The notes: generated by a model not told the origin, from the letters alone. Shown: positions 1 to 7,173, counted from the stretch's first letter. The stretch is 12,321 nt of DNA from Arachidicoccus sp050436765 (GCF_050436765.1 NZ_JBNQGD010000397.1:1-12321), one strand, 5' to 3'. Made by a program: numbers and translations.

Positions 1-1
1 A

Positions 2-775
2 TTAATAGAAAATATAAACTTTTCTTGGTTTCTTTTTCTTAGCAACAACCTGATTTGTTCCTTTTCTTAAAGCTAATTTGTAAACAAAGCCAAAGGAAAT
101 ATAGTGTTGATATTTATAAGAAAGGGACGGATTTATGAGGAGAAAATCTGGCTGATAACTTGCATCAAAATAAAAAGATTTTCCTAAACGATATTGGGCC
201 GAGAAGCTCAACCCAAGTACCGTATTTCCAAGAGACTGATTTAAATTGATAGAATCGGTTACTATTTTATTATGCCATTCTATTTGAGAAAGGTTCACGC
301 CATATCCAAAACTAAAATCACCTAAAATAAAGTTGTTTCTAATGTTAGCATAAAAAATAGCAGCCGTAGTATCATATCCATAACTTTTTTTATTAGGGAA
401 ACCTGCACTTGTAGAGGCTCCAACGTTCAAAGAAATATAATGGTTTTTTTTGTAGAAAAAATCTACCCCGGCGCCCACACCCAAAAAGCCGATTGCTTTA
501 AAAGTTTGTCCCGGAAATTGAAAATTAAAAAGGTTGACATAAGGCAAGCCCAGCGAAAATCGAATAGCCCTTCTAGCCGTTTTTAAATGAGTACTATCCA
601 TTACGAAATTTTTGGATGTATCAAGTGATGCTTTTTCTAATACACTGCTATCCGTAGTAGAATAAATTGCCCGTTCAGCAGAATTAGTCTTCCCTTCTAT
701 TGAATTAGCTTTAATTGTAGAACAAAATAAAAAAAACAATGAATGGGTCAATAGAAAAATGATTGACAGCTTCAT
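2..775 (-). CDS. exported outer-membrane beta-barrel-like protein, function unknown (257 aa)
   Basis: I do not recognise a specific family. The N-terminus (MKLSIIFLLTHSLFFLF) is a hydrophobic signal peptide, with likely cleavage near residues 24-26 (KANS/I). A Cys at 18 lies in the hydrophobic core, but its context (LFFLFC) is a poor lipobox, so I favour ordinary export. After a Ser/Thr-rich linker (about 26-65), residues 70-240 show alternating aromatic/Gly strands such as RFSLGLPYVNLF, ISLNVGAS and ISFGFVYKLAL, as in small outer-membrane barrels. A Lys-rich tail (KKKKPRK) and terminal IFY follow the last strand, which is unusual. I chose the ATG at 773-775; a TTG two codons upstream is possible but less likely. 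The stop codon is inside the window, so the gene is complete. Likely location is the outer membrane; the role is unknown. Confidence 0.75.
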   Translation of the reverse strand: MKLSIIFLLTHSLFFLFCSTIKANSIEGKTNSAERAIYSTTDSSVLEKASLDTSKNFVMDSTHLKTARRAIRFSLGLPYVNLFNFQFPGQTFKAIGFLGVGAGVDFFYKKNHYISLNVGASTSAGFPNKKSYGYDTTAAIFYANIRNNFILGDFSFGYGVNLSQIEWHNKIVTDSINLNQSLGNTVLGLSFSAQYRLGKSFYFDASYQPDFLLINPSLSYKYQHYISFGFVYKLALRKGTNQVVAKKKKPRKVYIFY

Positions 776-1007
776 AAGCAAAGTTTGACTAAAGATAAAG
801 ATTTAATTCAACACTGCGATTTTTTCTAAGCCTCTTTCCGGAGTTGTTTTATTAAAAGCGTTAGTTTTTTGGGGGGATAAAAGGCGGTTGAGTTTCAGTT
901 GTCCACATTTATTCTCTTAGTCGTTATATTTCCGCTGCGTTTATATCTCAAACTGTTCGCAGGTAAAAAAAGAATCTACAAAACTCAAATATAGTTGCTA
1001 CATTTTA

Positions 1008-1258
1008 TACCGCTTCGTAAAGCGCATGGGTACAAAATAGCCTCTGCCCTAATGGAGTTTTCGTTTGCCCTGTCGGTAAGCCAAGCCCGGATATTACTTG
1101 TGGTATATCCCTTTCAGAAAGTTCGCGTTTATTTCTTACATACTATCCACGCTTCGCAAGGTGTGTTAGTTTCACGCACCATTTTCTAAACACTTTAAGG
1201 CATAACAGCCTTTATTTAGATCGAAATACATTTTCTAAACACAGAGGCGACAGCTCGC
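1008..1258. other. hairpin-rich intergenic element, possible structured RNA or dispersed repeat
   Basis: Five hairpins can be read by eye within 250 bases: CGCTT-CGTA-AAGCG (1012-1025 area); GGATATTAC-TTGTG-GTATATCC with one bulged T (1089-1110); CAC(G)CTT-CGC-AAGGTG with a bulged G (1148-1163); an alternative GGTGTG/CGCACC pairing (1160-1165 with 1175-1180, one wobble); and GCGA-CAGC-TCGC (1247-1258). Base composition differs from the AT-rich flanks. Neither strand holds a credible gene. It could be a small RNA, the 3' region of the smc transcript, or a copy of an intergenic repeat family. The hairpins are seen; the function is inference. Confidence 0.3.
1180..1242. repeat. 14-base direct repeat (CATTTTCTAAACAC), two copies 49 bases apart
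   Basis: Identical copies lie at 1180-1193 and 1229-1242 in the non-coding stretch downstream of smc. The right copy runs almost directly into the GCGA/TCGC hairpin at 1247-1258. The bases between the copies show no further similarity to each other. The repeat could mark the edges of an inserted or deleted unit or a protein-binding site; nothing in the window decides this. Confidence 0.6.
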
Positions 1259-1277
1259 AATAAAATAAATGGGCGCT

Positions 1278-4200
1278 TTAATTCAGGCTTCTGAAATCTA
1301 CCGGAACCAATTTACTTACACCCGCCTCTTGCATCGTTACACCATAAATAACATCGACTGCACTCATGGTCTGTTTGTTGTGTGTAACAATGATGAATTG
1401 AGAGTTCTGAGAAAACTTCTGAATCATTTGTGTAAACTTACCCACATTAACGTCGTCCAAGGGCGCGTCTACTTCATCAAGAATACAGAAAGGAGCGGGT
1501 TTGATCAAATAAATGGCAAAAAGTAAAGCCGTTGCCGTCAGTGTTTTTTCTCCACCACTCAATTGTGAAATAGACGAAGGTCTCTTTCCTTTTGGCTTCG
1601 CCATAATGTCGATACCCGTTTCGGCCAAATTTTCCGGGTTTGCCAATACCATATCGGCTGTATCTTCTTCACTGAATAGGGCTTTAAATACTTTTTGAAA
1701 ATTTTCCCTAACTTGATTAAACGTAGATAAAAACTGTTGATTCGCGGTTGCTTCTACTTCCTGAATCGTTTGTAGTAAGCTTTCTTTTGCCGTCACCAAA
1801 TCATTCTTCTGCTCCAAAATAAATTCATAACGCTTCTTCATTTCGGTAAAAGCCTCAATCGCCGTAGGGTTTACCTCTCCCATGTTTTCTAAACGTTTTT
1901 TCATACGTTCAGTGCTGATTTGCAAATCCTCTAAAGACGAATTCGTCTTACGAGCTTCATCCAGTATTTGATCTAAATCTACTTTAAACTCAACGCTTAA
2001 ACGTTCTTTCATTCCCGCCAATTGCAATTTCAACTCATTGAGTCTATCCTTCATTTCATTTAAAACATGATCAATTGTTTCACGTTGTTTCGTCTTTAAA
2101 CGTAAAGCATCTTCCTTCTCAGATAATAATTTGCGAATACCGTAATAGCCGCTATCAGCTATTTTTAATGTTTGCTCATCTTTTTCCTTTTGTTGGGTTA
2201 GAGATTCAAAAAGTTGCAGACTCTCTCCCAAAAACTGCTCGGCTTCTGTAATTTCCACCGAAGAGTTTTTTAATTGGCTAGTGTTATTTTCTATTTGTTG
2301 CTGTAGGTCTTTTAATTGATTTTCCTTAAAAACTAATTCCTGCTTTAATGCGGCCATCTTACTTTGTTGTCGCGTAGATTGCAGATTCAAATCGTTGAAA
2401 GTAGCGGTAGCAAAATTAAACCCTTGTTCCGCCTGATAGTAATCTCTTTGTATGATTTGGATTTCATCAGAAAGCTGCTTCAATTGCTCTTCAAAGGCTG
2501 TCAAATCCTCTCGAGTGGCAGAAATAGCTTCTTTTTCTTCCGCTATTTTTTCTTCAATCTCCTCTAATTTTTGTGTAGCATTATGTTGAGAAGCCTGTAA
2601 ATTTTCTATTTTGTTTTTGGTTGCGAATACCTGGTTTGTTAATTGATTGGTGTCATTTTCTATCTCGCGAATTTCTTTATCCTTCAACTGTTCATTAAAA
2701 TGTAATACATCGCTTTGCTTTTTTTGAATTTGTATTTTCAATGCATTTACTACCGCATCTTGCAAAACAATTTCATCACTTAATTTTTCCAGATTTTTTG
2801 CACGTCCAATTTTTTTTCCCTCAAATACGCCTACACTACCACCTGATAAGGTATAATGACCTTTTACAAATTTGCCACTCTTCTCCAACAAAATTACTGA
2901 AACAATATTGGCATTATTTATAGCCCTTTCATCCTCGGCAATAAAAACATTCCCCAAAAGATATTGTGTCAATTTTTTATAAGGTTCGTCCACCTCTATG
3001 ACATCCATGGCACTCGTAGCGTTCGGTATGGTATGCGTTTCAACAACGTAATTTTCGATTTTGTCCAACAAAAAGAAATTAGCTTTCCCCTTTTTATTAT
3101 CATCCAATAAATGAATAGCCTGTAATCCTTGTTCTAAGTCTTTGACTACATAATAGTTCAGATAAGGCTCCAAAACATTTTCTAAGGCAGCCCGGTATTC
3201 CTCTTCCACATAAATAATATCCGAAAGAATAGGTGCTTCGTGGTTCCAATCTTTATTTTTATGTAAAAATTTAATACTCTCCGGATAGCCTTCCATAGAG
3301 TCTATTAAACTCTTCAAAAGCGCTTGTTCATTTCGTTTGGAATCAAGTGTACGGCTTTCGTCTGCCAGCTCACCACGCATCGACTCCAACTCCTCCTGTG
3401 CAGAAAAAATAGATGCCTTCGTATTTTCATGCTGTTCACGCAAATTGAGTAATTCTGCTCTCCTATCTTCCAACAAAGTTTCTTTCTCTTCTAATTGAGT
3501 TTGCAAGGACAGAAGTTCAGTTTTTCGATGCGCTGCTTCACCCATTAACTGAGCCTGTGTCCGCGTTAAATTTTGAATGGAAGTGTCAGCTACCGCAACT
3601 TTTTTCTCCGCATCAAACTGATTACGTTGTGCCGCCAAATGTCCATTGCGCAAAGATTCTGCATTCGCTCTTTTCTCCTCGAAAATGACACGCTTATCCT
3701 CAATTTGCTCCTTGGCTATTTCTAATTTTTCTATTAAATCGGTTTGTAAAACTTCTTCGTTCTCAATTTGCTCCTGAGTGAATTGAACCGATTCTTTTAA
3801 GTTATCCAACTGCCCTTGCGCCTTTTGTAAAAAACCATGCAATCCAGATTCTTTCTCACGCAGATATTGAAGTTTTTGAGCAGCGAGGTTCTTCTCATTT
3901 TCCTTTGAGCGAAGATTTTGTTGCAACTCATTAAATGACATTTTCATTTGCTCGAGTGCTTGTTCCTGATCTATATATTTAGCCTTCTCATTTTGCAATG
4001 CTTCTTCTTCGGCTTCAATTTCCCGCTCCAGTTGATCTTTTTTTCCAGCTTCTAAGCCAGTGCTCTCTTGCAATTCCTTATAGGAAAGGTTAAAACCTTC
4101 CAGCGCTGCTTTTGCTAGTTCAATTGAAATCTCCCTATAATCTTTTTTTATTTCAAAATACTTCTCCGCTTTTTTTGCCTGATTTTCGAGGGTTTTTAAT

Positions 4201-4802
4201 TGATTATTTATTTCAAATAATAAATCTTCAATACGATTAAGATCCTGTTCCGTGGCATCCAGTTTTTGTTTCGCTTCTTTCTTGCGTGTCTTATATACCG
4301 TAACGCCGGCCGCCTGTTCAAGCATTCGGCGGCGACTGTTTTCCTTGTCTTTGATAATATCGTCAACCATTCCCAATTCAATAATAGCATAGCTATCAGT
4401 ACTGATACCGGTATCCATAAAAAGGTTCTGAATATCTTTTAACCGACAGGAAATGTCGTTGAGTCGATATTCGCTATCCCCATTTTTATAAAAACGTCTG
4501 GTAACGGTAACGGTAGAAAACTCAACCGGTAAAAGATTTCTCGTATTTTCAAAAGTCAGACTTACTTCCGCAAGTCCACTAGCACTTCTGCTTTTACTGC
4601 CATTGAATACTAACGCCTCCAAGTTCTCGCTTCGGAGTGCTGAAATTTTTTGTTCGCCAATTACCCAGCGAATACTATCTATAATATTACTTTTACCGCA
4701 ACCATTGGGCCCGATAATGCCAGTAATTCCTTCATCAAAATTGACAATAGTTTTATCCGCAAAACTCTTGAATCCTTTTACTTCTAATTGTTTTAATCGC
4801 AC
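1278..4802 (-). CDS. smc: chromosome segregation protein SMC (1174 aa)
   Basis: SMC is the core ATPase of bacterial condensin. As a homodimer with ScpA and ScpB (not in this window) it organises and helps segregate the nucleoid. Full architecture is visible: N-terminal head with Walker A GPNGCGKS (31-38); a long Glu/Lys/Gln-rich coiled coil (about 170-510); a hinge (about 515-665) with the Gly-rich GGSVGVFEGKKIGR stretch at its end; a returning coiled coil (about 670-1030); and a C-terminal head with signature LSGGEK (1081-1086), Walker B and catalytic Glu in CILDE (1106-1110), D-loop DAPLDD and switch His in VTH (1141). Length is typical. The start is GTG (4800-4802): an in-frame TAG four codons upstream excludes anything longer, and MRLKQLEVKGFKSF is the family's usual beginning. 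A near -7 box (CAACTTTG, complement of 4859-4866) lies about 56 bases upstream but lacks a clear -33 partner. No obvious rho-independent terminator follows the stop. Confidence 0.97.
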   Translation of the reverse strand: MRLKQLEVKGFKSFADKTIVNFDEGITGIIGPNGCGKSNIIDSIRWVIGEQKISALRSENLEALVFNGSKSRSASGLAEVSLTFENTRNLLPVEFSTVTVTRRFYKNGDSEYRLNDISCRLKDIQNLFMDTGISTDSYAIIELGMVDDIIKDKENSRRRMLEQAAGVTVYKTRKKEAKQKLDATEQDLNRIEDLLFEINNQLKTLENQAKKAEKYFEIKKDYREISIELAKAALEGFNLSYKELQESTGLEAGKKDQLEREIEAEEEALQNEKAKYIDQEQALEQMKMSFNELQQNLRSKENEKNLAAQKLQYLREKESGLHGFLQKAQGQLDNLKESVQFTQEQIENEEVLQTDLIEKLEIAKEQIEDKRVIFEEKRANAESLRNGHLAAQRNQFDAEKKVAVADTSIQNLTRTQAQLMGEAAHRKTELLSLQTQLEEKETLLEDRRAELLNLREQHENTKASIFSAQEELESMRGELADESRTLDSKRNEQALLKSLIDSMEGYPESIKFLHKNKDWNHEAPILSDIIYVEEEYRAALENVLEPYLNYYVVKDLEQGLQAIHLLDDNKKGKANFFLLDKIENYVVETHTIPNATSAMDVIEVDEPYKKLTQYLLGNVFIAEDERAINNANIVSVILLEKSGKFVKGHYTLSGGSVGVFEGKKIGRAKNLEKLSDEIVLQDAVVNALKIQIQKKQSDVLHFNEQLKDKEIREIENDTNQLTNQVFATKNKIENLQASQHNATQKLEEIEEKIAEEKEAISATREDLTAFEEQLKQLSDEIQIIQRDYYQAEQGFNFATATFNDLNLQSTRQQSKMAALKQELVFKENQLKDLQQQIENNTSQLKNSSVEITEAEQFLGESLQLFESLTQQKEKDEQTLKIADSGYYGIRKLLSEKEDALRLKTKQRETIDHVLNEMKDRLNELKLQLAGMKERLSVEFKVDLDQILDEARKTNSSLEDLQISTERMKKRLENMGEVNPTAIEAFTEMKKRYEFILEQKNDLVTAKESLLQTIQEVEATANQQFLSTFNQVRENFQKVFKALFSEEDTADMVLANPENLAETGIDIMAKPKGKRPSSISQLSGGEKTLTATALLFAIYLIKPAPFCILDEVDAPLDDVNVGKFTQMIQKFSQNSQFIIVTHNKQTMSAVDVIYGVTMQEAGVSKLVPVDFRSLN

Positions 4803-5005
4803 TTGTTGTTCCTATTTTATCAATTGCGAACTTACGTTAAAACCTTTAATTTTTTCTACAAAGTTGAACAGATCGTGTTAATAGTGGATAATTGTAGTTT
4901 TATGTGGAAAATGACAAACAGATTACAGCCAAAAACTTCTTATTTTACTGTTAATCAATATACAATAATGGCTCTATTGCGTTAGATTCCAACTAAATTT
5001 GCGAA
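4803..5005. promoter_or_regulatory. divergent intergenic region between smc and the J-domain gene
   Basis: This AT-rich 203-base region must contain the promoters of both divergent genes. It holds a perfect -7 box next to the J-domain start, a near match for smc at 4859-4866, and two DnaA-box-like 9-mers, each one mismatch from TGTGGATAA: AGTGGATAA at 4883-4891 and TGTGGAAAA at 4903-4911. A TTG-initiated frame across it (4803-4985) has no coding character. Confidence 0.5.
4994..5001 (+). promoter_or_regulatory. perfect Bacteroidota -7 box (TAAATTTG) abutting the J-domain start
   Basis: TAAATTTG matches TAnnTTTG exactly and ends four bases before the GTG start codon. A TTG at 4977-4979 is only 14 bases upstream, shorter than the usual 19-21. 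If the box is used, transcription would begin at or next to the GTG, giving a leaderless mRNA. Confidence 0.4.
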
Positions 5006-5650
5006 GTGGAAATAAAAAATTATTATTATATCTTAGGTGTTGCACCTACTGCAAGCAATTATGAGATAAAAGCAGCTTATCGCAAACTGGCGCAGCTTTA
5101 TCATCCTGATAAAAATGCAAACGATAAGCTTGCTGAAAATGTATTTAAAGAAATCAACGAGGCCTACGCAGTCTTGTCAGACAAAGAAAAAAGGCAAATT
5201 TATCACCGACAGCATTTCGGTACCTCACTTCTAAAACACACAGTCCAATTCGATACGATAACCGCCTCTTTTATTTATGAAAAACTTATAGCTATTCGAA
5301 AAAATATGGAACAGGTAGATCCCTATCGAATGAATAAAAATGCCTTGATTTTTGAATTAGAGCAATTATTCTCCGCTGTTCATGTTGCAATTCTGAAAAA
5401 AGAAAATAATCAGCGTATCAATAGCGGCATTATTGATGCAACACTCCACATTGTGACAATATTGTCATTGGGAGACCAAAAACAAATTATCGGGTTGGTG
5501 GAAAATATCCAACACGAAAGAAAAGAAAAAATAATTCGATTTTTTCAAAAACAGAAGCGTATTTCGTTTTGGAAAAAATATGAAATAGCATTTGTAATGC
5601 TATTTAGTCTGCTAATCTGTGTAGTGTTGTATTGGGTGTTACACTCATAA
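5006..5650 (+). CDS. J-domain protein with C-terminal transmembrane anchor (214 aa)
   Basis: This is a DnaJ-like co-chaperone expected to stimulate the ATPase of an Hsp70 (DnaK). The J-domain spans residues 4-66: YYYILGVAPTASNYEIKAAY, then helix II ending in the invariant HPD (33-35), then helix III FKEINEAYAVLSDKEKRQIY. There is no Gly/Phe-rich linker and no zinc finger, so it is a class C (type III) J-protein and not DnaJ itself. Residues 75-185 are helical and of no family I recognise. A single membrane segment (about 193-212, FVMLFSLLICVVLYWVL) lies at the very end, predicting a tail-anchored inner-membrane protein with the J-domain in the cytoplasm. The start is GTG; an in-frame TAA at 4994-4996 rules out a longer product. 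It is divergent from smc and converges on pyrR with a 24-base gap. The Hsp70 partner is not in the window. Confidence 0.85.
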   Translation: MEIKNYYYILGVAPTASNYEIKAAYRKLAQLYHPDKNANDKLAENVFKEINEAYAVLSDKEKRQIYHRQHFGTSLLKHTVQFDTITASFIYEKLIAIRKNMEQVDPYRMNKNALIFELEQLFSAVHVAILKKENNQRINSGIIDATLHIVTILSLGDQKQIIGLVENIQHERKEKIIRFFQKQKRISFWKKYEIAFVMLFSLLICVVLYWVLHS

Positions 5651-5674
5651 TATGAAATAAGATCGGCATGTCCA

Positions 5675-6205
5675 TCAATCTTCATTTTCTAAAACGACTT
5701 TATCTTCCCCGTCGTTCTGCTTCCAAAAAACTTTTACTTTTTGGTTATGATACGTATCTATCGCCCGGCCAATATAATCTGGCTGAATAGGTAACTCCCT
5801 GCTAAAACGGCGGTCAATCAATACGCATAATTCCACATTAGACGGGCGGCCAAAATCAAGCAAAGCATCTAAGGCAGCTCGAATAGTCCTGCCGGTCCAA
5901 AGTACATCATCAATTAATATCACCGATTTCTTTTCAATACTAAAGGGTATCTCTGTTTCATTTGCTATATGCAAATTTTTTCGTATATCATCACGATAGA
6001 AGGTAATATCTAATTTACCATAGGCGATTTTCTCAGCGGGAAGTATCTGTTTCAATTCATCAATTATCCTATTACTCACATAAATACCTCTAGGTTGTAG
6101 CCCAATAAGTACGGTATTTTCAAGCTGCAAATGATTCTCCACAATCTGCCTTGCTAATCGTTTAATAGTAAGGTTTACTTGTTGGGGTGTCAATAAAGAT
6201 TTCAT
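5675..6205 (-). CDS. pyrR: PyrR-type bifunctional pyrimidine regulator / uracil phosphoribosyltransferase (176 aa)
   Basis: A type I phosphoribosyltransferase of the PyrR family. The PRPP-binding loop VILIDDVLWTGRT (95-107) with the acidic pair D99-D100 is diagnostic. Other PyrR hallmarks are the N-terminal TPQQVNLTIKRLARQI, the GLQPRG turn (35-40), FYRDD (69-73), and LIDRRFSRELPIQPDYIGR (129-147), equivalent to the family's LIDRGHRELPI..DYVG. Length is normal. Known PyrR proteins bind pyr mRNA in response to UMP/UTP and have weak uracil phosphoribosyltransferase activity; which role dominates here cannot be read from sequence. No other pyr gene or attenuator-like leader is present: the stop faces the J-domain gene and the upstream region contains the N gap, so this copy is apparently monocistronic. 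Confidence 0.9.
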   Translation of the reverse strand: MKSLLTPQQVNLTIKRLARQIVENHLQLENTVLIGLQPRGIYVSNRIIDELKQILPAEKIAYGKLDITFYRDDIRKNLHIANETEIPFSIEKKSVILIDDVLWTGRTIRAALDALLDFGRPSNVELCVLIDRRFSRELPIQPDYIGRAIDTYHNQKVKVFWKQNDGEDKVVLENED

Positions 6206-6241
6206 TCTTTTAAATTTTATGAGCTCTTTCGATTTCTGCTC

Positions 6242-6251
6242 NNNNNNNNNN
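6242..6251. other. assembly gap (10 N)
   Basis: Ten undefined bases lie in the divergent region between pyrR (start 6205) and the FKBP gene (start 6303). The gap covers the place where the -33 element of the FKBP promoter, and possibly part of the pyrR promoter, would sit. A round run of ten N often marks a scaffold join of unknown length, so the real intergenic distance is uncertain. Confidence 0.95.
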
Positions 6252-6273
6252 AAAATAGTTGAACCAAATCAAT

Positions 6274-6281
6274 TACTTTCG
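6274..6281 (+). promoter_or_regulatory. probable -7 box (TACTTTCG) for the FKBP gene
   Basis: One mismatch from TAnnTTTG. It ends exactly 21 bases before the chosen ATG, the same spacing as for purine nucleoside phosphorylase and proline dehydrogenase. The matching -33 position would fall at the N gap, so it cannot be checked. Confidence 0.4.
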
Positions 6282-6302
6282 CCTTTCTTAAATTTAATTT
6301 AT

Positions 6303-7022
6303 ATGAGAAAAATTATTTTTGTTGTTATTTTAATGACTACATCTATTGGGATGCAAGCACAAACCGTGAAAAAACATACACCCACAAAATCAACCATACA
6401 TGCCATCGCTCCAATTATCCACCTTAGAAATTATACGGACACACTCAGTTATGCGTTAGGTATGAGCTTGGCAAAATTTTATCAAAATCAAGGAGCCAAA
6501 GATATCAACACGACGATATTGAGTGCGGCCGTAAAAACTGTATTAAAAAATAATAATACTTTACTTACAGATGAACAAGTAAACGATATACTTACGAATG
6601 CTGAACAAAAATTTGCGCAGGAAAAAGCCGCTGCCGGTAAATCAGAAGGAGAAGCATTTTTATCTAAAAATAAATCTAAACCGGGTATAACGACATTGCC
6701 TGATGGCATTCAATATGAAATTTTGCAAAAAGGCGCGGGCCCCATTCCTGCAGATAGTAATAATGTTAAAGTAAATTATTTAGGTGCCTTATTAGATGGC
6801 AAAGAATTTGACAATTCCTATAAGCGTAATGAGCCACTAGATATTAATGTTACCGACGTAATTAAAGGTTGGACTGAGGTTTTAGAAAAAATGCCCGTCG
6901 GCAGTAAATGGCGTATTTGGGTTCCTTCTGATTTAGCTTATGGCGATCGTGGTGCTGGAAAAGCTATTCCTCCTGGTTCCACATTAATGTTTGAGATAGA
7001 ATTATTGGGCATTAATCATTAG
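6303..7022 (+). CDS. secreted FKBP-type peptidyl-prolyl cis-trans isomerase (239 aa)
   Basis: It catalyses cis-trans isomerisation of X-Pro bonds, probably helping exported proteins fold in the periplasm. Residues 1-20 (MRKIIFVVILMTTSIGMQAQ) are a clear signal peptide with an AQ-type cleavage site. Residues 44-125 form the helical FKBP_N dimerisation region found in Mip/FkpA-type enzymes (YTDTLSYALGMSLAKFY onward). Residues 130-237 are the FKBP catalytic domain: VKVNYLGALLDGKEFDNS (Y159, F169, D170), VIKGW (186-190), LAYGDRGAG (211-219), IPPGSTLMFEIELL (222-235). The pocket residues Y, F, D, V-I, W, Y, I and F are all in place, so activity is expected. I chose the ATG at 6303, which is followed directly by the signal peptide. 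An upstream frame from 6219 reads through the N gap and is not credible. A strong terminator follows. Confidence 0.93.
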   Translation: MRKIIFVVILMTTSIGMQAQTVKKHTPTKSTIHAIAPIIHLRNYTDTLSYALGMSLAKFYQNQGAKDINTTILSAAVKTVLKNNNTLLTDEQVNDILTNAEQKFAQEKAAAGKSEGEAFLSKNKSKPGITTLPDGIQYEILQKGAGPIPADSNNVKVNYLGALLDGKEFDNSYKRNEPLDINVTDVIKGWTEVLEKMPVGSKWRIWVPSDLAYGDRGAGKAIPPGSTLMFEIELLGINH

Positions 7023-7047
7023 TTAAAAATATATCGGCTAAATTATT

Positions 7048-7085
7048 AAGAGATGCACTTGGGTTAACGGTTTGCATCTCTTTTT
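7048..7085 (+). terminator. rho-independent terminator after the FKBP gene
   Basis: A perfect 10-bp stem, AAGAGATGCA (7048-7057) with TGCATCTCTT (7073-7082), and a 15-base loop. The second arm runs into a T stretch (TTTTT, 7081-7085). It lies 25 bases past the FKBP stop. Confidence 0.85.
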
Positions 7086-7151
7086 CGTTAGAAAACAAAT
7101 TGTAGTGATTGCCCTCTACTTTCAGCCAAACAGTTTCTTATTTCTACTTTA

Positions 7152-7173
7152 ACTAATATATATATATATTAGT
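7152..7173. repeat. 22-base perfect palindrome around an alternating AT core
   Basis: The sequence starts ACTAAT, runs through alternating AT and ends ATTAGT; both halves are exact reverse complements. It could be an operator, a cruciform-prone site or a simple AT repeat. It lies about 110 bases upstream of the likely -7 box of the AhpD-like gene. Confidence 0.6.

Larger units (their letters stand above)
776..1277. other. 502-base intergenic region without a convincing gene
   Basis: This lies downstream of smc and upstream of the first barrel gene, both on the minus strand. A minus-strand near -7 match (TATCTTTA, complement of 791-798) may start the barrel gene, but no good -33 partner is visible. 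A T6G6 run lies at 865-876. The right half (about 1008-1258) is richer in G+C than its surroundings and full of short hairpins (see separate entry). A 64-codon plus-strand reading frame (995-1189) and a 17-codon minus-strand frame (1129-1182) exist, but neither has support as a gene. Confidence 0.6.

Noticed and set aside
865..876. T6G6 run as a phase-variation tract
   Set aside because: It is too short and lies in non-coding DNA, with no convincing promoter spacing it could alter.
1129..1182. 17-codon minus-strand mini-ORF (MVRETNTPCEAWIVCKK)
   Set aside because: It is very short, has no visible initiation signal, and lies inside the hairpin-rich element. A role as a small peptide cannot be supported.
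995..1189. 64-codon plus-strand open frame downstream of smc
   Set aside because: It has no promoter, leader or domain signal and overlaps several hairpins; the composition looks like structured non-coding DNA read in one frame.
4208..4881. Small frames overlapping the start of smc on either strand
   Set aside because: They are shadows of a clear, full-length smc reading frame.
4803..4985. 60-codon plus-strand frame between smc and the J-domain gene
   Set aside because: It starts with TTG, spans the shared promoter region and shows no coding features.
6219..6302. Longer start for the FKBP gene through the N gap
   Set aside because: The translation crosses undefined bases and would bury the signal peptide. 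The ATG at 6303 is followed directly by a normal leader and preceded by a -7-like box.
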